Source: Planctomycetota bacterium | Lineage (GTDB): Bacteria > Planctomycetota > UBA1135 > UBA2386 | Assembly (NCBI GenBank): GCA_016794035.1 | Contig: JAEUHS010000081.1 | Location: 1-46,468, forward strand | Direction of reading: 5' to 3' | Length of the DNA stretch: 46,468 nt | In this document: piece by piece, positions 9,029-18,387 of the stretch | Layout: each line of letters opens with the position of its first letter | Position numbering within the stretch: position 1 is the stretch's first letter | Notes under the pieces: generated by a model | Databases searched by the model: none | What the model was told of the DNA's origin: nothing | The model's input: only the letters and a program-made list of their open reading frames with translations | Made by a program: the position numbers and the translations under genes

Positions 9029-9348
9029 CCGAGCTGATGGCCTGAGTGTGCATTCTGCGGGAGGAATGCCAGGGTGGCGTCGATCTGCACACCGAGCATC
9101 CTGCTCGAGCCATTCTCGAGTGCGGCCACCGGGCGTCTGCGGGTGCACTGCGGTCCGCTCGGGCGCCCCGCGATGCCCGCACCCAGCGCGCCGAGTCAGC
9201 AGGCGGGTTCTTCGGGCGACGCGACAGCAAGTGCGCTGCCTCGGCGAAGCCACGATCGCCGGGCTGGAATTCCGCGAGAAATCCCAGCTCGCCGATCCAC
9301 GTCAGGGCACGCCCTCCGACTGCGCACACCCAAGACATCAGTTCTCGG
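9029..9348. other. Gene-free gap between convergent sigma and kinase genes
   Basis: 320 bases without a supported gene. The minus strand carries short protein-like stretches in two different frames (for example [14 protein letters not shown] near 9310-9270 and [18 protein letters not shown] near 9096-9043), as a small decayed gene would. I cannot assign either to a family. Base composition appears slightly lower in GC than the flanks. Confidence 0.3.
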
Positions 9349-12300
9349 TCACCGCAGCGGCAGGTCCCGTTCGAGCTGGGCGAGCATGCCTTCGTAGGCG
9401 TATTGCATCCGGCGCTGTTCGACCGGCAGGCGCGCGAGCGTCGCCCTGGCGACGGCGACCGATGCGGCGGCGGCGTCCTTCTGCCCCGCTGCGAATCGCA
9501 CCGCACCGACCACGACGCTGGCCATCGCTCGTGTCTGCAGCAGACGCGGCGTGTCCGCGTCTTCGTCGCGGTCGAGTTCGCCAGTCAGCGCGAACGCCTC
9601 GTCGGCGGTCGCTCCGGCCCGGGCGTCGTCGGCCTGCAACCACAGTCGTGCGAGCCCAACCAGCGCCGTAGCATGCAACCGCGCCACGTAGCGGTCCTGC
9701 GGCGCACCCGCACGCAGCGTGCGCAACCGTGCCGCCGCCGCCTCGGCCTGCTCGCAGGCGGCGGCCAGGCGATCGCTCTGCAGATACGCCTCGGCGAGCC
9801 CTTGCCCGAGGATCGCCAGGGAACGCTCACGTTCGGGCCCTGCCGGTCGTTCGTCCTGCGCCGCCATCGCATGTTCGTAGTGGCCGGCGGCGGCCGCATA
9901 GTCCCCGCGTTGGAAGGCGATCTCGCCGCGCTGCTGGTGCGCGGCAATGCGGGTGTTCTGCCATGCGACGCGGTCGGGATCGCGGCGCACCAGATCGTCG
10001 AGGCGCGAGCCGACGTCGGCGAGCACCGACTCGGCCGCGTCGGGCTGCTGGCTCCGCACCAGCACGCGCGCCAGGCGGAGTCCCGTCAGCGCCGCGTCGC
10101 CGGCCATCTGCAGATTGTCGGGTCGCGCGCGGGCCATCGCCTCGCGCGCCACCATCGATGCACGCAAGGCGGCCTCGGCGCGTTCGTAGTCGAAGCGCTC
10201 GTAGTACAGCTGCCCCAGCTGCGCCTGCACGGCTGCCTGGCTGCTGGTGAACCACTCGGCGCCGAACCTGGCGCTGGCGCTGCCGACCAGCGCGTCGGCG
10301 CGCCCGAGCACGGCGGCACAGTCGCCGTGCCGCTCCTGGTCGAGCAGCACGAACGCCAGCGTCGACAGGTTCTGCAGCCGCAACCGCACGATCTGTTCGT
10401 TGCCGGGGTCGACCGTCGCCAGTTCGGTCAGCTGCGCGTCACAGCGTTGCAGCCGCTGCTCGGCGTCGGCCGCGCGACCCAGCTTCCAGGCGATGGTCCC
10501 CAGCGTGCTGTCGAGCGATGCGCGCAGGCAGCGGAAGGTCAGATGGCCGCGCCGGTCCTCCGGCAGCGACTGCAGCAGGGCGTCGGCGCAGTCGGCCTCG
10601 TCCGCTGCGGCCGTCACCTGCTCGCGCACCAGGTGCAGGCGCGCGGACTCGGTGTGCGTGGCGACCTCGAGCAAGGTGGTCTCGGCGCCGGCCGGGCACG
10701 CGCGCAGGCACTCGAGCGCGGCCGCGAGCGATGTCGCCGCGAGCTGTTGTTGTTCGCGTTCGTGGCCCGACCAGGCGAGGGCCTCGGCGCTGCGCAGGTG
10801 CAGCACGGCAGCGACCGGCGCCGCAACGGCCGGGTCGACGCCGTCGAGTCCGGCAAGCGCCGTGCGCCAGTGCGCCTGCGCAGCTTCGAGGTCGTGCGCC
10901 GCCTCGGCGAGTTCGCCGAGGCGCAGCCGACACTGCGCGAACTGCACCGCGCGCGCCGGCGCGGCGGTCGCCGTCGCGAGCAGCACCAGCGCGTCGTCGT
11001 AGTGGCGGCGCGCAGCCTCGGGCTGGCCCAGGTTCGGGTGGCGGGGGTTGCCGAGCACGTCACCGATCTGCAGGTGCGCGGCGACGACGTCGCCGAGCAG
11101 CGAAGGGTCGTCCGCCATCTCGCCGCGCAGAACCTGCAGGAAATCGAGCGCGCGCGAACACAGGTCGCGGCTCGCGGCGGTGGCGCCCGGCAGGTCGCGG
11201 ATCACGCCGTGCAGGTCGAACAGCAGGCTGCGCGACAGATCGCGCAGGTCGCCGGCACGCGCGATGGCCTTCGCGCGCAGATCGGCTTCGCGGCGGCTCG
11301 TGCGCTCGAGATGTGCGAATGCGATCACCACGAAGGCGGTGATCACGGCCGCGAGCGCCGCCAGGGTCGGACGTCGTCGCGCGGCGCAGACCGTGCGCAA
11401 GAACAGTCCCGGCGGGCGGCAGGTCGGCATCTCGCCGCTGGCGACCAGTTCGAGGTCGGCGGCGAACGCGGCCGCCGATCGATAGCGACGCTGCGGCGCC
11501 TTCTGCAGCGCGACCTCCAGCACGGTCGCCAGGGTGCGCGGTACCGCCGGGTTCAATCGCCGCACCGACGGCGGGTCGCGTTCGACGATCGCACGCTGCG
11601 TCATCTGTCGCGACGCGGCGGCGAACGGATGCATGCCCGTGACCAGTTCGTAGAGCACGACGCCGAGACTCCAGAGGTCCACCGGCGGGCCCGGTTTCGC
11701 GACGTCGTCGCTGAGCAGTTCCGGCGCCATGTAGGCCGGCGTACCGAGCAGTTCACCGGTCTGCGTCAGGCAGGCGGCGGAGCTGTCGTGGTCGCGTGCG
11801 AGACCGAAGTCGACCAGCACCGGCTGACCGTCGGGCGTCACCATCAGGTTGCCGGGCTTGACGTCGCGGTGCACCACGCCGGCCGCATGCGCGAACGCCA
11901 GCGCGCGCGCTGCCCGCGCCACGAACCAGACCGCCGCGGTGATGGCCGCGCCCTCTTTCGCGTCGGCCGGCAGCTGCGGCAGCCGCAGGCAGCGTGCGCC
12001 GCCGTCGCCACCGCGATGGCGCGCCAGCAGGGCGGCCGCCGATTCGCCGGCCACGTAGCGCATCGCCAGCCAGGCGCAGCCTTCGGCTTCACCCGCGTCG
12101 AACACGGTCGCCAGTCCCGGGTGGTCGAGCCGCGCCGCGACGAGCGCTTCGCGGCGGAAGCGCTGCGCCGACGCGGTCGGGCTGCGATCCGCGTGCAGGA
12201 CCTTCAGCGCGACGTCGCGGCCGAGCTGTGCGTGGCGCGCGAGCCACACTGCGCCCTGGCCGCCGCGACCGAGTTCGGCGATCAGATGGTACGGCCCTAC

Positions 12301-12489
12301 CCGACCATCGCGGCGATCGCCGCGCGGCGCGGCGACGAGTTGCAGGTACTCGCGCGCCACCGCCTCTTCGCGACCGGGATACCGCCGCAGGTAGTCCAGC
12401 AGCGGCGCCACCGTGCCCCGTTCGCGGTCGAGCGCGAACTCGGCCAGGAAGTCGAGCACCTCGAGGTCGTGGTCCGTGGCCGGCGTCAT
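9349..12489 (-). CDS. Transmembrane Ser/Thr protein kinase with long helical (TPR-like) C-terminal region
   Basis: 1046 residues from ATG 12489. The N-terminal 55 residues ([14 protein letters not shown] and following) resemble the short helical domain found ahead of many planctomycete kinases. The kinase domain has a glycine loop GRGGQG (74-79), Lys96, HRD (207-209), DFG (227-229) and [11 protein letters not shown] membrane helix lies at about 380-400 ([19 protein letters not shown]). The remaining 640 residues are Ala/Leu/Arg-rich helices with recurring A-x-x-x-Y/W-x-x-A-L patterns, as in TPR-type repeats. They probably form an extracytoplasmic or protein-binding sensor. TAGACT (12500-12505, minus strand) sits ten bases before the start and could be a -10 box. 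A pairing with the sigma factor is possible. Confidence 0.9.
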   Translation of the reverse strand: MTPATDHDLEVLDFLAEFALDRERGTVAPLLDYLRRYPGREEAVAREYLQLVAAPRGDRRDGRVGPYHLIAELGRGGQGAVWLARHAQLGRDVALKVLHADRSPTASAQRFRREALVAARLDHPGLATVFDAGEAEGCAWLAMRYVAGESAAALLARHRGGDGGARCLRLPQLPADAKEGAAITAAVWFVARAARALAFAHAAGVVHRDVKPGNLMVTPDGQPVLVDFGLARDHDSSAACLTQTGELLGTPAYMAPELLSDDVAKPGPPVDLWSLGVVLYELVTGMHPFAAASRQMTQRAIVERDPPSVRRLNPAVPRTLATVLEVALQKAPQRRYRSAAAFAADLELVASGEMPTCRPPGLFLRTVCAARRRPTLAALAAVITAFVVIAFAHLERTSRREADLRAKAIARAGDLRDLSRSLLFDLHGVIRDLPGATAASRDLCSRALDFLQVLRGEMADDPSLLGDVVAAHLQIGDVLGNPRHPNLGQPEAARRHYDDALVLLATATAAPARAVQFAQCRLRLGELAEAAHDLEAAQAHWRTALAGLDGVDPAVAAPVAAVLHLRSAEALAWSGHEREQQQLAATSLAAALECLRACPAGAETTLLEVATHTESARLHLVREQVTAAADEADCADALLQSLPEDRRGHLTFRCLRASLDSTLGTIAWKLGRAADAEQRLQRCDAQLTELATVDPGNEQIVRLRLQNLSTLAFVLLDQERHGDCAAVLGRADALVGSASARFGAEWFTSSQAAVQAQLGQLYYERFDYERAEAALRASMVAREAMARARPDNLQMAGDAALTGLRLARVLVRSQQPDAAESVLADVGSRLDDLVRRDPDRVAWQNTRIAAHQQRGEIAFQRGDYAAAAGHYEHAMAAQDERPAGPERERSLAILGQGLAEAYLQSDRLAAACEQAEAAAARLRTLRAGAPQDRYVARLHATALVGLARLWLQADDARAGATADEAFALTGELDRDEDADTPRLLQTRAMASVVVGAVRFAAGQKDAAAASVAVARATLARLPVEQRRMQYAYEGMLAQLERDLPLR

Positions 12490-12969
12490 GCGCTGGTCGA
12501 GTCTACCTGTCGACCGGCCCGCCATCCGTTGCCCCCGCGTGCGCACCACGTGGCTCGCGCGGTCCGTCCGGCGATTTTCCCGCGAGCACGCCACGCGCCT
12601 GCCCGGGTCAGCGGTCGCTTCCTTCCCCGGCGGGCCAGGGGGCGGAAGGTCGACGGGTTCACTTGCCGGCTACAGCCCTGCTGCCGCGATCACTTCGCTG
12701 CGAGCACCCACTGGGCCAGCGCCCGCCGCGACTGCCGGCGCTGGGGAGAGCGCGCCCCTCGGGGGGCGCGTCAGGTGCCGCGGCTGTCTGTGCGCGCCGG
12801 GCGGCACGCGCCGGCGCTGCGACCGGTGACTCGACGGACCGCTGCACGGTTCCTACTGTTGTGCCAGCACGGCGAGGCCTGCAGGCAGACGATGGCCGTT
12901 GAGCGCGACAAGACCGAACACCGCCAGCAGGCCGACCGGCAGGCAGACCAGGAACGGGCGGCCGGGGCG
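12490..12969. other. Divergent intergenic region between kinase and glycosyltransferase
   Basis: 480 bases with no supported complete gene. A perfect 8-bp GC hairpin lies at 12751-12770 (CGCGCCCC, loop tcgg, GGGGCGCG). On the minus strand 12853-12963 encodes a hydrophobic, membrane-helix-like stretch ([18 protein letters not shown]) ending in a TAG; this may be the relic of a membrane protein. The plus strand of the same part is open and in frame with the glycosyltransferase (ATG at 12892), but the extra residues are a Gln/Asp/Arg-rich run unlike a GT2 N-terminus. Confidence 0.4.
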
Positions 12970-13941
12970 ATGCCGGTCAGCGTGGTGATCCCCACGTTCA
13001 ACCGCGCCCCCCTGCTCCGGCGCGCGCTCGACAGCGTGCTCGCCCAGACCTACCGGGACTTCGAGATCGTCGTCGTCGACGACGGCTCGACCGACGACAC
13101 GCGCGCGGTCGTCGCCGCCTACGGCGAGCGGGTGCGGTACCTGTGCCAGGCGAACGCCGGCGTGTCGGCCGCGCGCAACGCCGGCGTGCGCGCCGCGCGC
13201 CACGAGCTGATCGCCTTCCTGGACAGCGACGACACCTGGTCGCCGGACAAGCTCGCGGCGCAGGTGCCGGTGATGGCGGACCCGGACGTGATCGTCTGCT
13301 TCACGAACCGCACCTGGAGCAGCCGCCTGCACGAGGACCGCTTCCGCGAGGTCGGCTGCAGCTTCCCGCACAGCCCGTTCGTGATCGACGATCCCGCCGA
13401 GCTGGTGACGGCGCCGGGCGGCAGCCCGCTGGTCGCCTCGTGCTGCCTCTACCGCAAGGCCGCCCTGCTGCACGTCGGCGGCTACGACGAGCGGCTGCGC
13501 GTGTTCGAGGACCTGCGCCTCGACTTCCGCCTGGCGCTGGCGGGCAAGAAGTTCGCGGCCGTGTCGCAGGTGCTCACGGTGCTCGACGACTCGCCGAGCT
13601 TCGCACATCTCAGCACGGTCGACTGGAGGTTCTTCCAGCGCTCGACGGACGCGTGCATCGAGATCTATGCGGAGGCGCTGGCGCGGGCAGTCGACCACTC
13701 GGCCACCGTGCGCCGGAACCTGCGGCTGGGCCTCGCCCATCACCTGAGCCGCCAGGCCGAGCGGCTCGCCGTCGAAGGCGATCGGCGTCAGGCGCGGGCG
13801 CGCGCCTGGGCCTGCCTCTGCCTGCTGCCGGGCTGGCGGCTGGCGGCACGCGGGGCGCTGAGCGTGCTGGCGCCCGGGCTGATGGCGCGGCGCAGCCCGT
13901 GGTGGCCCGGCCGGGTCGATCGTGCCCGGCAACGCACCTGA
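12970..13941 (+). CDS. Family 2 glycosyltransferase
   Basis: 323 residues. The GT-A fold of family GT2 is plain: [20 protein letters not shown] at the start, [15 protein letters not shown] (about 35-49), [15 protein letters not shown] (about 61-75) and the metal/nucleotide-sugar DxD as [10 protein letters not shown] (about 83-92). A further acceptor-side motif, [20 protein letters not shown], lies at about 175-194. It transfers a sugar from a nucleotide-sugar donor to a polysaccharide, glycolipid or protein at the cytoplasmic membrane face; donor and acceptor cannot be deduced. ATG 12970 gives the canonical N-terminus. It is convergent with the SGNH-like gene. Confidence 0.9.
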   Translation: MPVSVVIPTFNRAPLLRRALDSVLAQTYRDFEIVVVDDGSTDDTRAVVAAYGERVRYLCQANAGVSAARNAGVRAARHELIAFLDSDDTWSPDKLAAQVPVMADPDVIVCFTNRTWSSRLHEDRFREVGCSFPHSPFVIDDPAELVTAPGGSPLVASCCLYRKAALLHVGGYDERLRVFEDLRLDFRLALAGKKFAAVSQVLTVLDDSPSFAHLSTVDWRFFQRSTDACIEIYAEALARAVDHSATVRRNLRLGLAHHLSRQAERLAVEGDRRQARARAWACLCLLPGWRLAARGALSVLAPGLMARRSPWWPGRVDRARQRT

Positions 13942-13945
13942 GTGC

Positions 13946-13964
13946 GCGGCCGCGACGTGGCCGC
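13946..13964. terminator. Hairpin in the gap between convergent genes
   Basis: GCGGCC (13946-13951) pairs with GGCCGC (13959-13964) across a seven-base loop, inside the 31-base gap separating the glycosyltransferase and SGNH-like stops. There is no T-tract. It is a candidate bidirectional stop only. Confidence 0.3.
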
Positions 13965-13972
13965 TGCCCGGA

Positions 13973-14830
13973 TCACTTCGGCCCGGGCCCCGTGCCGCCA
14001 GCCAGATCGGCGAGCACGCGCAGGAACTCGCGCGCGGCGGCGCGACGGCCGACGGTGCCCAGGTGGCCGCCGTCGGACGTGTAGCAGGCGGCCAGGCAAG
14101 GCACACCGCCGGCGGTGACCCTGGTGCCGTCCGGCAGGGTCGCCTCTGCCATGGCGAGGTCGAACAACGGCTCCCTGCCGCGGTACTCGGACCGTAGCAG
14201 CTGGTTGAACGCCTCGCGCCGGCGGTTGGCGGCGCCGTCCCCGCGGCCGAGCAGACCCTTCAGCCGTTCCTTCCAGGTGGTGTGCACCGCGCACAGCGGC
14301 ACCGTGCAGTGCACGAATCGCGTGTGCGGGTGCGCCTCGCGCCACCGTGCCGCCGCCTGCCGGTAGTCCGCGAACATCGCCTCGATGTCGGTGTCGATGC
14401 CGACGTCGACGTAGCAGAACTTCATCAGCGCGATGTCGACACCATCGGCGCCGGCGGCCTCGAGCTGCCGCGTGAAGGCGCGGACCTTCGACGCCGGGGC
14501 GCCGTTGTCGCCGATCGGCGCGTGGGCGAGCCCGGGCCTGCCCTGCAGGGCGGCCGGCTCGCCGGCCACGATCCGCAGGCCGATCTGCGGCAACTCCGTC
14601 TGGATCGCCTCGACGCCGGCGAGGATGTCGCGACCGACCGACTGATGGCCGAAGTAGATCCGCTCGCTGGCCAGGGCCCGCCACCGGGCCGCCGGCACCG
14701 CGGCGAGTTCGGCGAGGGAGATGTCTTCGCTGCGGAGCATGGTGTCGCCCGGGGTAGCAGACGCCTGGAACGCGACGACTGCGATCCCGAGCACGCAGAC
14801 GATCAGGATGCCCATCGAGGACCGGCGCAT
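13973..14830 (-). CDS. SGNH/GDSL-hydrolase-like exported protein
   Basis: 285 residues from ATG 14830. The N-terminal hydrophobic segment (GILIVCVLGIAVVAFQASA) is a signal peptide or anchor. The early motif IYFGHQSVGRDIL and the late DGGHLGTVGRR, which supplies an Asp/His pair as in SGNH esterases, support membership of the family annotated as SGNH/GDSL hydrolase-like. The middle holds ALMKFCYVDVG and RFVHCTVPL. It probably acts on a cell-surface carbohydrate or ester, which would suit the neighbouring glycosyltransferase and methyltransferase. The classical GDSL serine block is not present in standard form, so activity is uncertain. Confidence 0.65.
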   Translation of the reverse strand: MRRSSMGILIVCVLGIAVVAFQASATPGDTMLRSEDISLAELAAVPAARWRALASERIYFGHQSVGRDILAGVEAIQTELPQIGLRIVAGEPAALQGRPGLAHAPIGDNGAPASKVRAFTRQLEAAGADGVDIALMKFCYVDVGIDTDIEAMFADYRQAAARWREAHPHTRFVHCTVPLCAVHTTWKERLKGLLGRGDGAANRRREAFNQLLRSEYRGREPLFDLAMAEATLPDGTRVTAGGVPCLAACYTSDGGHLGTVGRRAAAREFLRVLADLAGGTGPGPK

Positions 14831-15022
14831 GTCGGGAGCGCGTGGCCCGGGTGTGGCTGCGGCCCGGACGCGGCGTCGCGCCCGAGGATAGACCCGCAGC
14901 GGACACGTCGCCCATGTTCCCTGGCGTACTACTCCCCTATCCGGGCCCACCGCCTTGCCCGCCCCATGGCCGGCACGTAGAGCTGCCGACACTGCCACCG
15001 ACGGCAGGACACAGGCGGTCCC

Positions 15023-15757
15023 ATGCTCGGCAAGGTCGTTCGCTACCTGAAGTGGATCCGTTCCATCAACGGACGCCACCGGCGCATGGAGATCGGGCGG
15101 CGCTTCCTGCCGTCGCTGCGCCGGCAATACGAACTCGACGTCATGGTCGGGCCGATCGGCTACTGGCGCGAGTTGCAGCGCTACCAGATCGGGGCGCTGC
15201 AGCGGCTGGGCCTGCAGCCGGGGCACCGGCTGCTCGACATCGGCTGCGGCCCGTTGCAGGGCGGCCTCGCCTTCGTCCGCTACCTCGACGCAGGTCGCTA
15301 CACGGGCATCGACGTGAAGCCGTCCGCGATCGCCGCCGGGTGGCAGCAGATCGAGCGCGCCGGCCTGCAGACGAAGCGGCCGCAGCTGTTCGTCTCGGAC
15401 TGCTTCGGCCGCGACGAACTCGCGGGCCAGCAGTACGACCACGTGTGGTGCTCGCAGATGCTCTACCACCTGGACGCGTCCCAGGTCGACGCGCTGTTCG
15501 CGCAGCTGGCCGCGCGGTTGGCGCCGCACGGCAGGTTCCACGGCGACATCATCGGCTACCCGAACGAGGTGACCGAGCACAGCCACTGGGGCGGGTTCCG
15601 GTTCCACCTGCACACGCTGGACTCGCTGCGCCAGATCGCCGGCCGCCACGACCTGACGGTCCGGGACCTCGGCCCGATCGAGGCCTTCGGCTACCCGCAG
15701 GACATCGCCCTGCGCACGAACCGGCTGCTGGAGATCACGCGCGTGTCGCCCGCATGA
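15023..15757 (+). CDS. Class I SAM-dependent methyltransferase
   Basis: 244 residues. The SAM-binding motif I is HRLLDIGCGPLQGG (about 68-81), followed by YTGIDVKPSAI (motif II region, about 93-103) and YDHVWCSQMLYHLD (motif IV region, about 138-151). The N-terminal part is basic (YLKWIRSINGRHRRME) and may lie on the membrane. It transfers a methyl group from SAM to an unknown acceptor. Next to a GT2 enzyme and an SGNH-like protein, modification of a surface glycan is a reasonable guess. Start ATG 15023 has no Shine-Dalgarno sequence. Confidence 0.85.
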   Translation: MLGKVVRYLKWIRSINGRHRRMEIGRRFLPSLRRQYELDVMVGPIGYWRELQRYQIGALQRLGLQPGHRLLDIGCGPLQGGLAFVRYLDAGRYTGIDVKPSAIAAGWQQIERAGLQTKRPQLFVSDCFGRDELAGQQYDHVWCSQMLYHLDASQVDALFAQLAARLAPHGRFHGDIIGYPNEVTEHSHWGGFRFHLHTLDSLRQIAGRHDLTVRDLGPIEAFGYPQDIALRTNRLLEITRVSPA

Positions 15758-15799
15758 GGCGTCCCTGCAGCGTGCTCACTCGTCGCCGCCGCAGCCTGT

Positions 15800-16081
15800 A
15801 GTTCCGATCCCCCGACGGTCGGGGCGTACGGCGCGATCCTGCTGTTCGCGGCCTCTGCCTTCTACCGGCTGGTGCGGGCCCTGCCCGCCCATCACGACGC
15901 GGACTCGCCGCTCGCGAAGGCGATCGGCGCCGACTGGATGGGCAAGCTCTCGCTCGTGATCGACGTGGTCGGCATCGCCATCGCGCACTGGCTGCAATGG
16001 CTCGCCGTCGGCGTCTATGCGCTGGTGGCGTTGATCTGGCTGGTGCCCGATCGCCGTATCGGGCGCACGCTCGGACATTTG
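15800..16081 (+). pseudogene. Relic of a TMEM175 (DUF1211) family membrane protein, C-terminal part
   Basis: The frame following the methyltransferase stop encodes, without any start codon, about 93 residues that match the second half of bacterial TMEM175-type potassium-channel proteins. It runs from PPTVGAYGAILLFAASAFYR through DWMGKLSLVIDVVGIAIAH and WLAVGVYALVALIWLVPDRR to IGRTLG. The N-terminal half, including the family's FSDG-type start, is missing. So is a stop: the frame runs on into the 3' end of the opposing gene at 16108. It therefore appears deleted at both ends. Recognition is from family memory; an alignment would settle it. Confidence 0.65.
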
Positions 16082-16107
16082 GCCGGCAGGCCGAACGTGC
16101 GCCCGAG

Positions 16108-16323
16108 CTACTTGTCGGTCGAGGCCTTGGTCTCGGCCTCGACCTTCGGCTTGCGCGACGCGAGCCGTACGAACTCCACCGGCGTCGGCAGCGGCCCGCG
16201 CAGCGCCTCGTGCACGGCGGCCATGCCACCGTCCGCGGCGAGGTTGGCGAACCAGTCGGCGCAGTCACGCGCCGTTGGAACGTGCGCCCGCAGACCGTTC
16301 GGCCCCGACGCAGCCGCCGTCAC
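16108..16323 (-). CDS. Short hypothetical protein downstream of the MDR oxidoreductase
   Basis: 71 residues from a GTG at 16323, three bases after the oxidoreductase stop, so probably translationally coupled. The sequence (for example ARDCADWFANLAADGG and GPLPTPVEFVRLASRK) looks like a small soluble helical protein with a charged tail ending SSTDK-like. No family was recognised. It could also be an eroded end of a longer gene cut by the event that left the TMEM175 relic beside it. Confidence 0.5.
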   Translation of the reverse strand: MTAAASGPNGLRAHVPTARDCADWFANLAADGGMAAVHEALRGPLPTPVEFVRLASRKPKVEAETKASTDK

Positions 16324-16326
16324 CGG

Positions 16327-17274
16327 TCAAGGCCGCACGATCACATTGCCGCGCTTGCGGCCGCTGTCGACGATTCGATGCGCCAGCACGATGTCGGACA
16401 GGTCGAACGATCGGTCGTGCACGACGGCGAGTCGGCCGTCGGCGACGAGGCCGAGCAGCAGATCGATGTCGGCCACGCGCTCCGGCGCGGTCCCGGCAGC
16501 GACATTGCCGCGCGCGCGGATCGTCTCGGCGAGGCTCGCGACCGCGAGCAGCAGTCGGCCGTTCGAGTTCAGCAGCCGCCGGCCGGCGGCGATCGACAGG
16601 TTGCCGACGGTGTCGAACACGACGTCGAAGCGCTCGCCGATCGAGGCGAGGTGGGTGTTCGTGTAGTCGACGATGTTCGCGGCACCCAGGCGCGTCACCA
16701 ACGCGGCGTTCGCGCCGCTCGTCACGCCGGTGACCGTGGCGCCGAAGTGGACCGCCAGTTGCACCGCATTCGTGCCGATCGCGCCGGAGGCGCCGTTGAC
16801 GAGCACGCTCATGCCGGGGCCGACCGCGGCCCGGTCGCGCAGGAAGTACAGCGCCGTCGTGCCGCCGAACAGCAGGCCGGCGGCGTCGTCGTGGCTGACG
16901 GCGGCGGGCTTGCGCGTGAGCCTGGTCGCCGCCAGCGCCACAAACCCGGCATGGGCGCCCAGCGCCATGCCGGTCATGCCGCAGACCTCGTCGCCCGGCA
17001 GAAGGCCGGCCACCTTGGCGCCCAGCGCCTCGACGACACCCGAGAACGCGCTGCCGAGGATCGGGCGCCGCGGCCGCGAGAGGCCGAACATCAGACGCGC
17101 CAGCAGGTCGAACCCGCGCGGGAAGCGCGCGGCGCGGATGCGGGCGTCGGCCGAGGTGACGGCGGCGGCCCGCACGCGCACCAGCACCTCGCCAGCCCGG
17201 GGCTCGGGCCGGGGCACCTCGATGACATGCACGAGCTCGGGTGCGCCGTAGCGCTCGAAGACGGCTGCCTGCAT
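16327..17274 (-). CDS. MDR-family NAD(P)-dependent oxidoreductase (quinone oxidoreductase-like)
   Basis: 315 residues from ATG 17274, preceded by AAGGA eight bases upstream, one of the few good ribosome binding sites here. The GroES-like N-terminal domain starts MQAAVFERYGAPELV and has the EVLVRVRAAAVTSADARIR block. The Rossmann cofactor site is VLVNGASGAIGTNAVQLA (about 148-165). The zinc-ligand Cys and His residues of alcohol dehydrogenases are lacking, as in zeta-crystallin/quinone oxidoreductases. It reduces an unknown enone or quinone with NADPH. The open frame extends 74 residues upstream but without family similarity. Confidence 0.88.
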   Translation of the reverse strand: MQAAVFERYGAPELVHVIEVPRPEPRAGEVLVRVRAAAVTSADARIRAARFPRGFDLLARLMFGLSRPRRPILGSAFSGVVEALGAKVAGLLPGDEVCGMTGMALGAHAGFVALAATRLTRKPAAVSHDDAAGLLFGGTTALYFLRDRAAVGPGMSVLVNGASGAIGTNAVQLAVHFGATVTGVTSGANAALVTRLGAANIVDYTNTHLASIGERFDVVFDTVGNLSIAAGRRLLNSNGRLLLAVASLAETIRARGNVAAGTAPERVADIDLLLGLVADGRLAVVHDRSFDLSDIVLAHRIVDSGRKRGNVIVRP

Positions 17275-17566
17275 GAGAGGTCCTTGGCGGTGACGGTTCA
17301 GGGCGGGCATGCTGAACTCGGAGCCGCAGGTCCGCAAGCCGCTTCGGGCCAGGCGCAGCCCGCACCGCGTGGCCGTCGGCCGGCCCGACATCACGCCTGC
17401 CGCGCCCGACTCCGGCCGGACACGCCGGCCCCCGCGAAGCCGGGCCCGCGAGCCCAGGTGTTGCTCGATGCGCAGGGCCTCGTCCCACTTCGCCATGCGT
17501 TCGCCGCGCGCGAACGATCATCGCGGGCGAACCGGATGGCGGCTCGCGCCCCGAGGCCCCGCTCCG

Positions 17567-18313
17567 TCATCGCAACACGACGTCGCCGTTGTGGGTCGTG
17601 ATGCGCAGGGAGCCCTTGCCGTCGCCGAGTCGACCCACCAGCCGGTTGCGTCCGCGGGTGGCGTCCTCGAGCGGCGGATCGCAGCGGATGCGCCCGTTGT
17701 GGGTGGCCGCCTCGAGCCGCGCGTCCTGGGTCGCGGCCAGTTCGACCTCGACCTCGCCGTTGTGGGTCTCGATGGTGGCCTCGCGTGCGGCGCAGCGCAG
17801 CGTCAGACGCACGTTGCCGTTGTGCGTGACGGCGACCAGCCGGCTGCCGGCCGTGTCGCCGGTGATGCCGCCGTTGTGGGTCTCGACCCGCACGTCGCCG
17901 GCCGTGCCCTGCAGCCGCAGTTCGCCGTTGTGCGACAGCAGGTCGAGCGCGGTCTGCGGCGGCAGCGTGATCGTGAACGTGAACACGCTGCTCTCGGTCC
18001 AGCCGGTCTGCGGGCCGGTGCCGGTGACCGTCAGGCCACCGTCGGCGACGTCGCGCCGCACGTCGAGCTGGTGCAGCAGCGCGTCGGCCTCGACCTGGCT
18101 GCCGGCACGCGCGGTGATCTCCGCGTGCACGACGATCTCGGTCGCCGCGGCGTCGCCGATCACCGTGATGCCGCCGTTGTGCGACTGGCACGACAGCCGC
18201 TGCACGCCGGCCACCGGCAGGGCGTAGTCGACCACCTTGCTGGCGGCGAAGCGCTGGAACGAACAGGCGGCGACGAGCGCGAGCGGCAGGACGGCGAGGG
18301 AACGGATCGGCAT
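17567..18313 (-). CDS. Lipoprotein with repeated THNG motif, DUF4097-like putative adhesin
   Basis: 248 residues from ATG 18313. The lipobox LVAAC (residues about 12-16) marks a lipoprotein. The mature chain is a beta-rich repeat protein in which [TS]HNG recurs seven times, each opening a short strand: SHNGGITVIG, SHNGELRLQG, THNGGITGD, THNGNVRLTL, THNGEVEVEL, THNGRIRCD, THNGDVVLR. This pattern is that of DUF4097/head-GIN-type beta-helical proteins. It is probably held at a membrane in the periplasm or at the cell surface; its role is unknown. It lies downstream of the giant lipoprotein gene (75 bases, same strand) and may share its transcript. Confidence 0.8.
   Translation of the reverse strand: MPIRSLAVLPLALVAACSFQRFAASKVVDYALPVAGVQRLSCQSHNGGITVIGDAAATEIVVHAEITARAGSQVEADALLHQLDVRRDVADGGLTVTGTGPQTGWTESSVFTFTITLPPQTALDLLSHNGELRLQGTAGDVRVETHNGGITGDTAGSRLVAVTHNGNVRLTLRCAAREATIETHNGEVEVELAATQDARLEAATHNGRIRCDPPLEDATRGRNRLVGRLGDGKGSLRITTHNGDVVLR
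17585..18183 (-). repeat. Seven-copy coding repeat encoding [TS]HNG
   Basis: The plus-strand word gccgttgtg followed by g or c recurs seven times at uneven spacing (about 55-105 bases, one larger gap before the last). Copies lie near 17585, 17692, 17757, 17817, 17873, 17928 and 18173. It encodes the conserved turn of each beta-helix rung and reflects protein structure rather than a mobile repeat. Confidence 0.8.
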
Positions 18314-18387
18314 GGTGGGGGCGAGGCGGGAGCCGCGGCGATACGGCGTCCGCGCTGGTCCATTCGCGGACGACCGCAGCCGGGAGA

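Noticed and set aside
9046..12880. Very long plus-strand open frame (over 1200 residues) running opposite the kinase gene and into the glycosyltransferase
   Set aside because: It is Arg/Gln/His-rich with no domains and is the antisense shadow of a gene with clear kinase motifs. Only its last 323 residues, from 12970, are a real gene.
17275..17496. 74-residue N-terminal extension of the MDR oxidoreductase frame
   Set aside because: The family N-terminus starts at 17274 behind a good ribosome binding site. The extension is Arg/Gly-rich and does not match the family.
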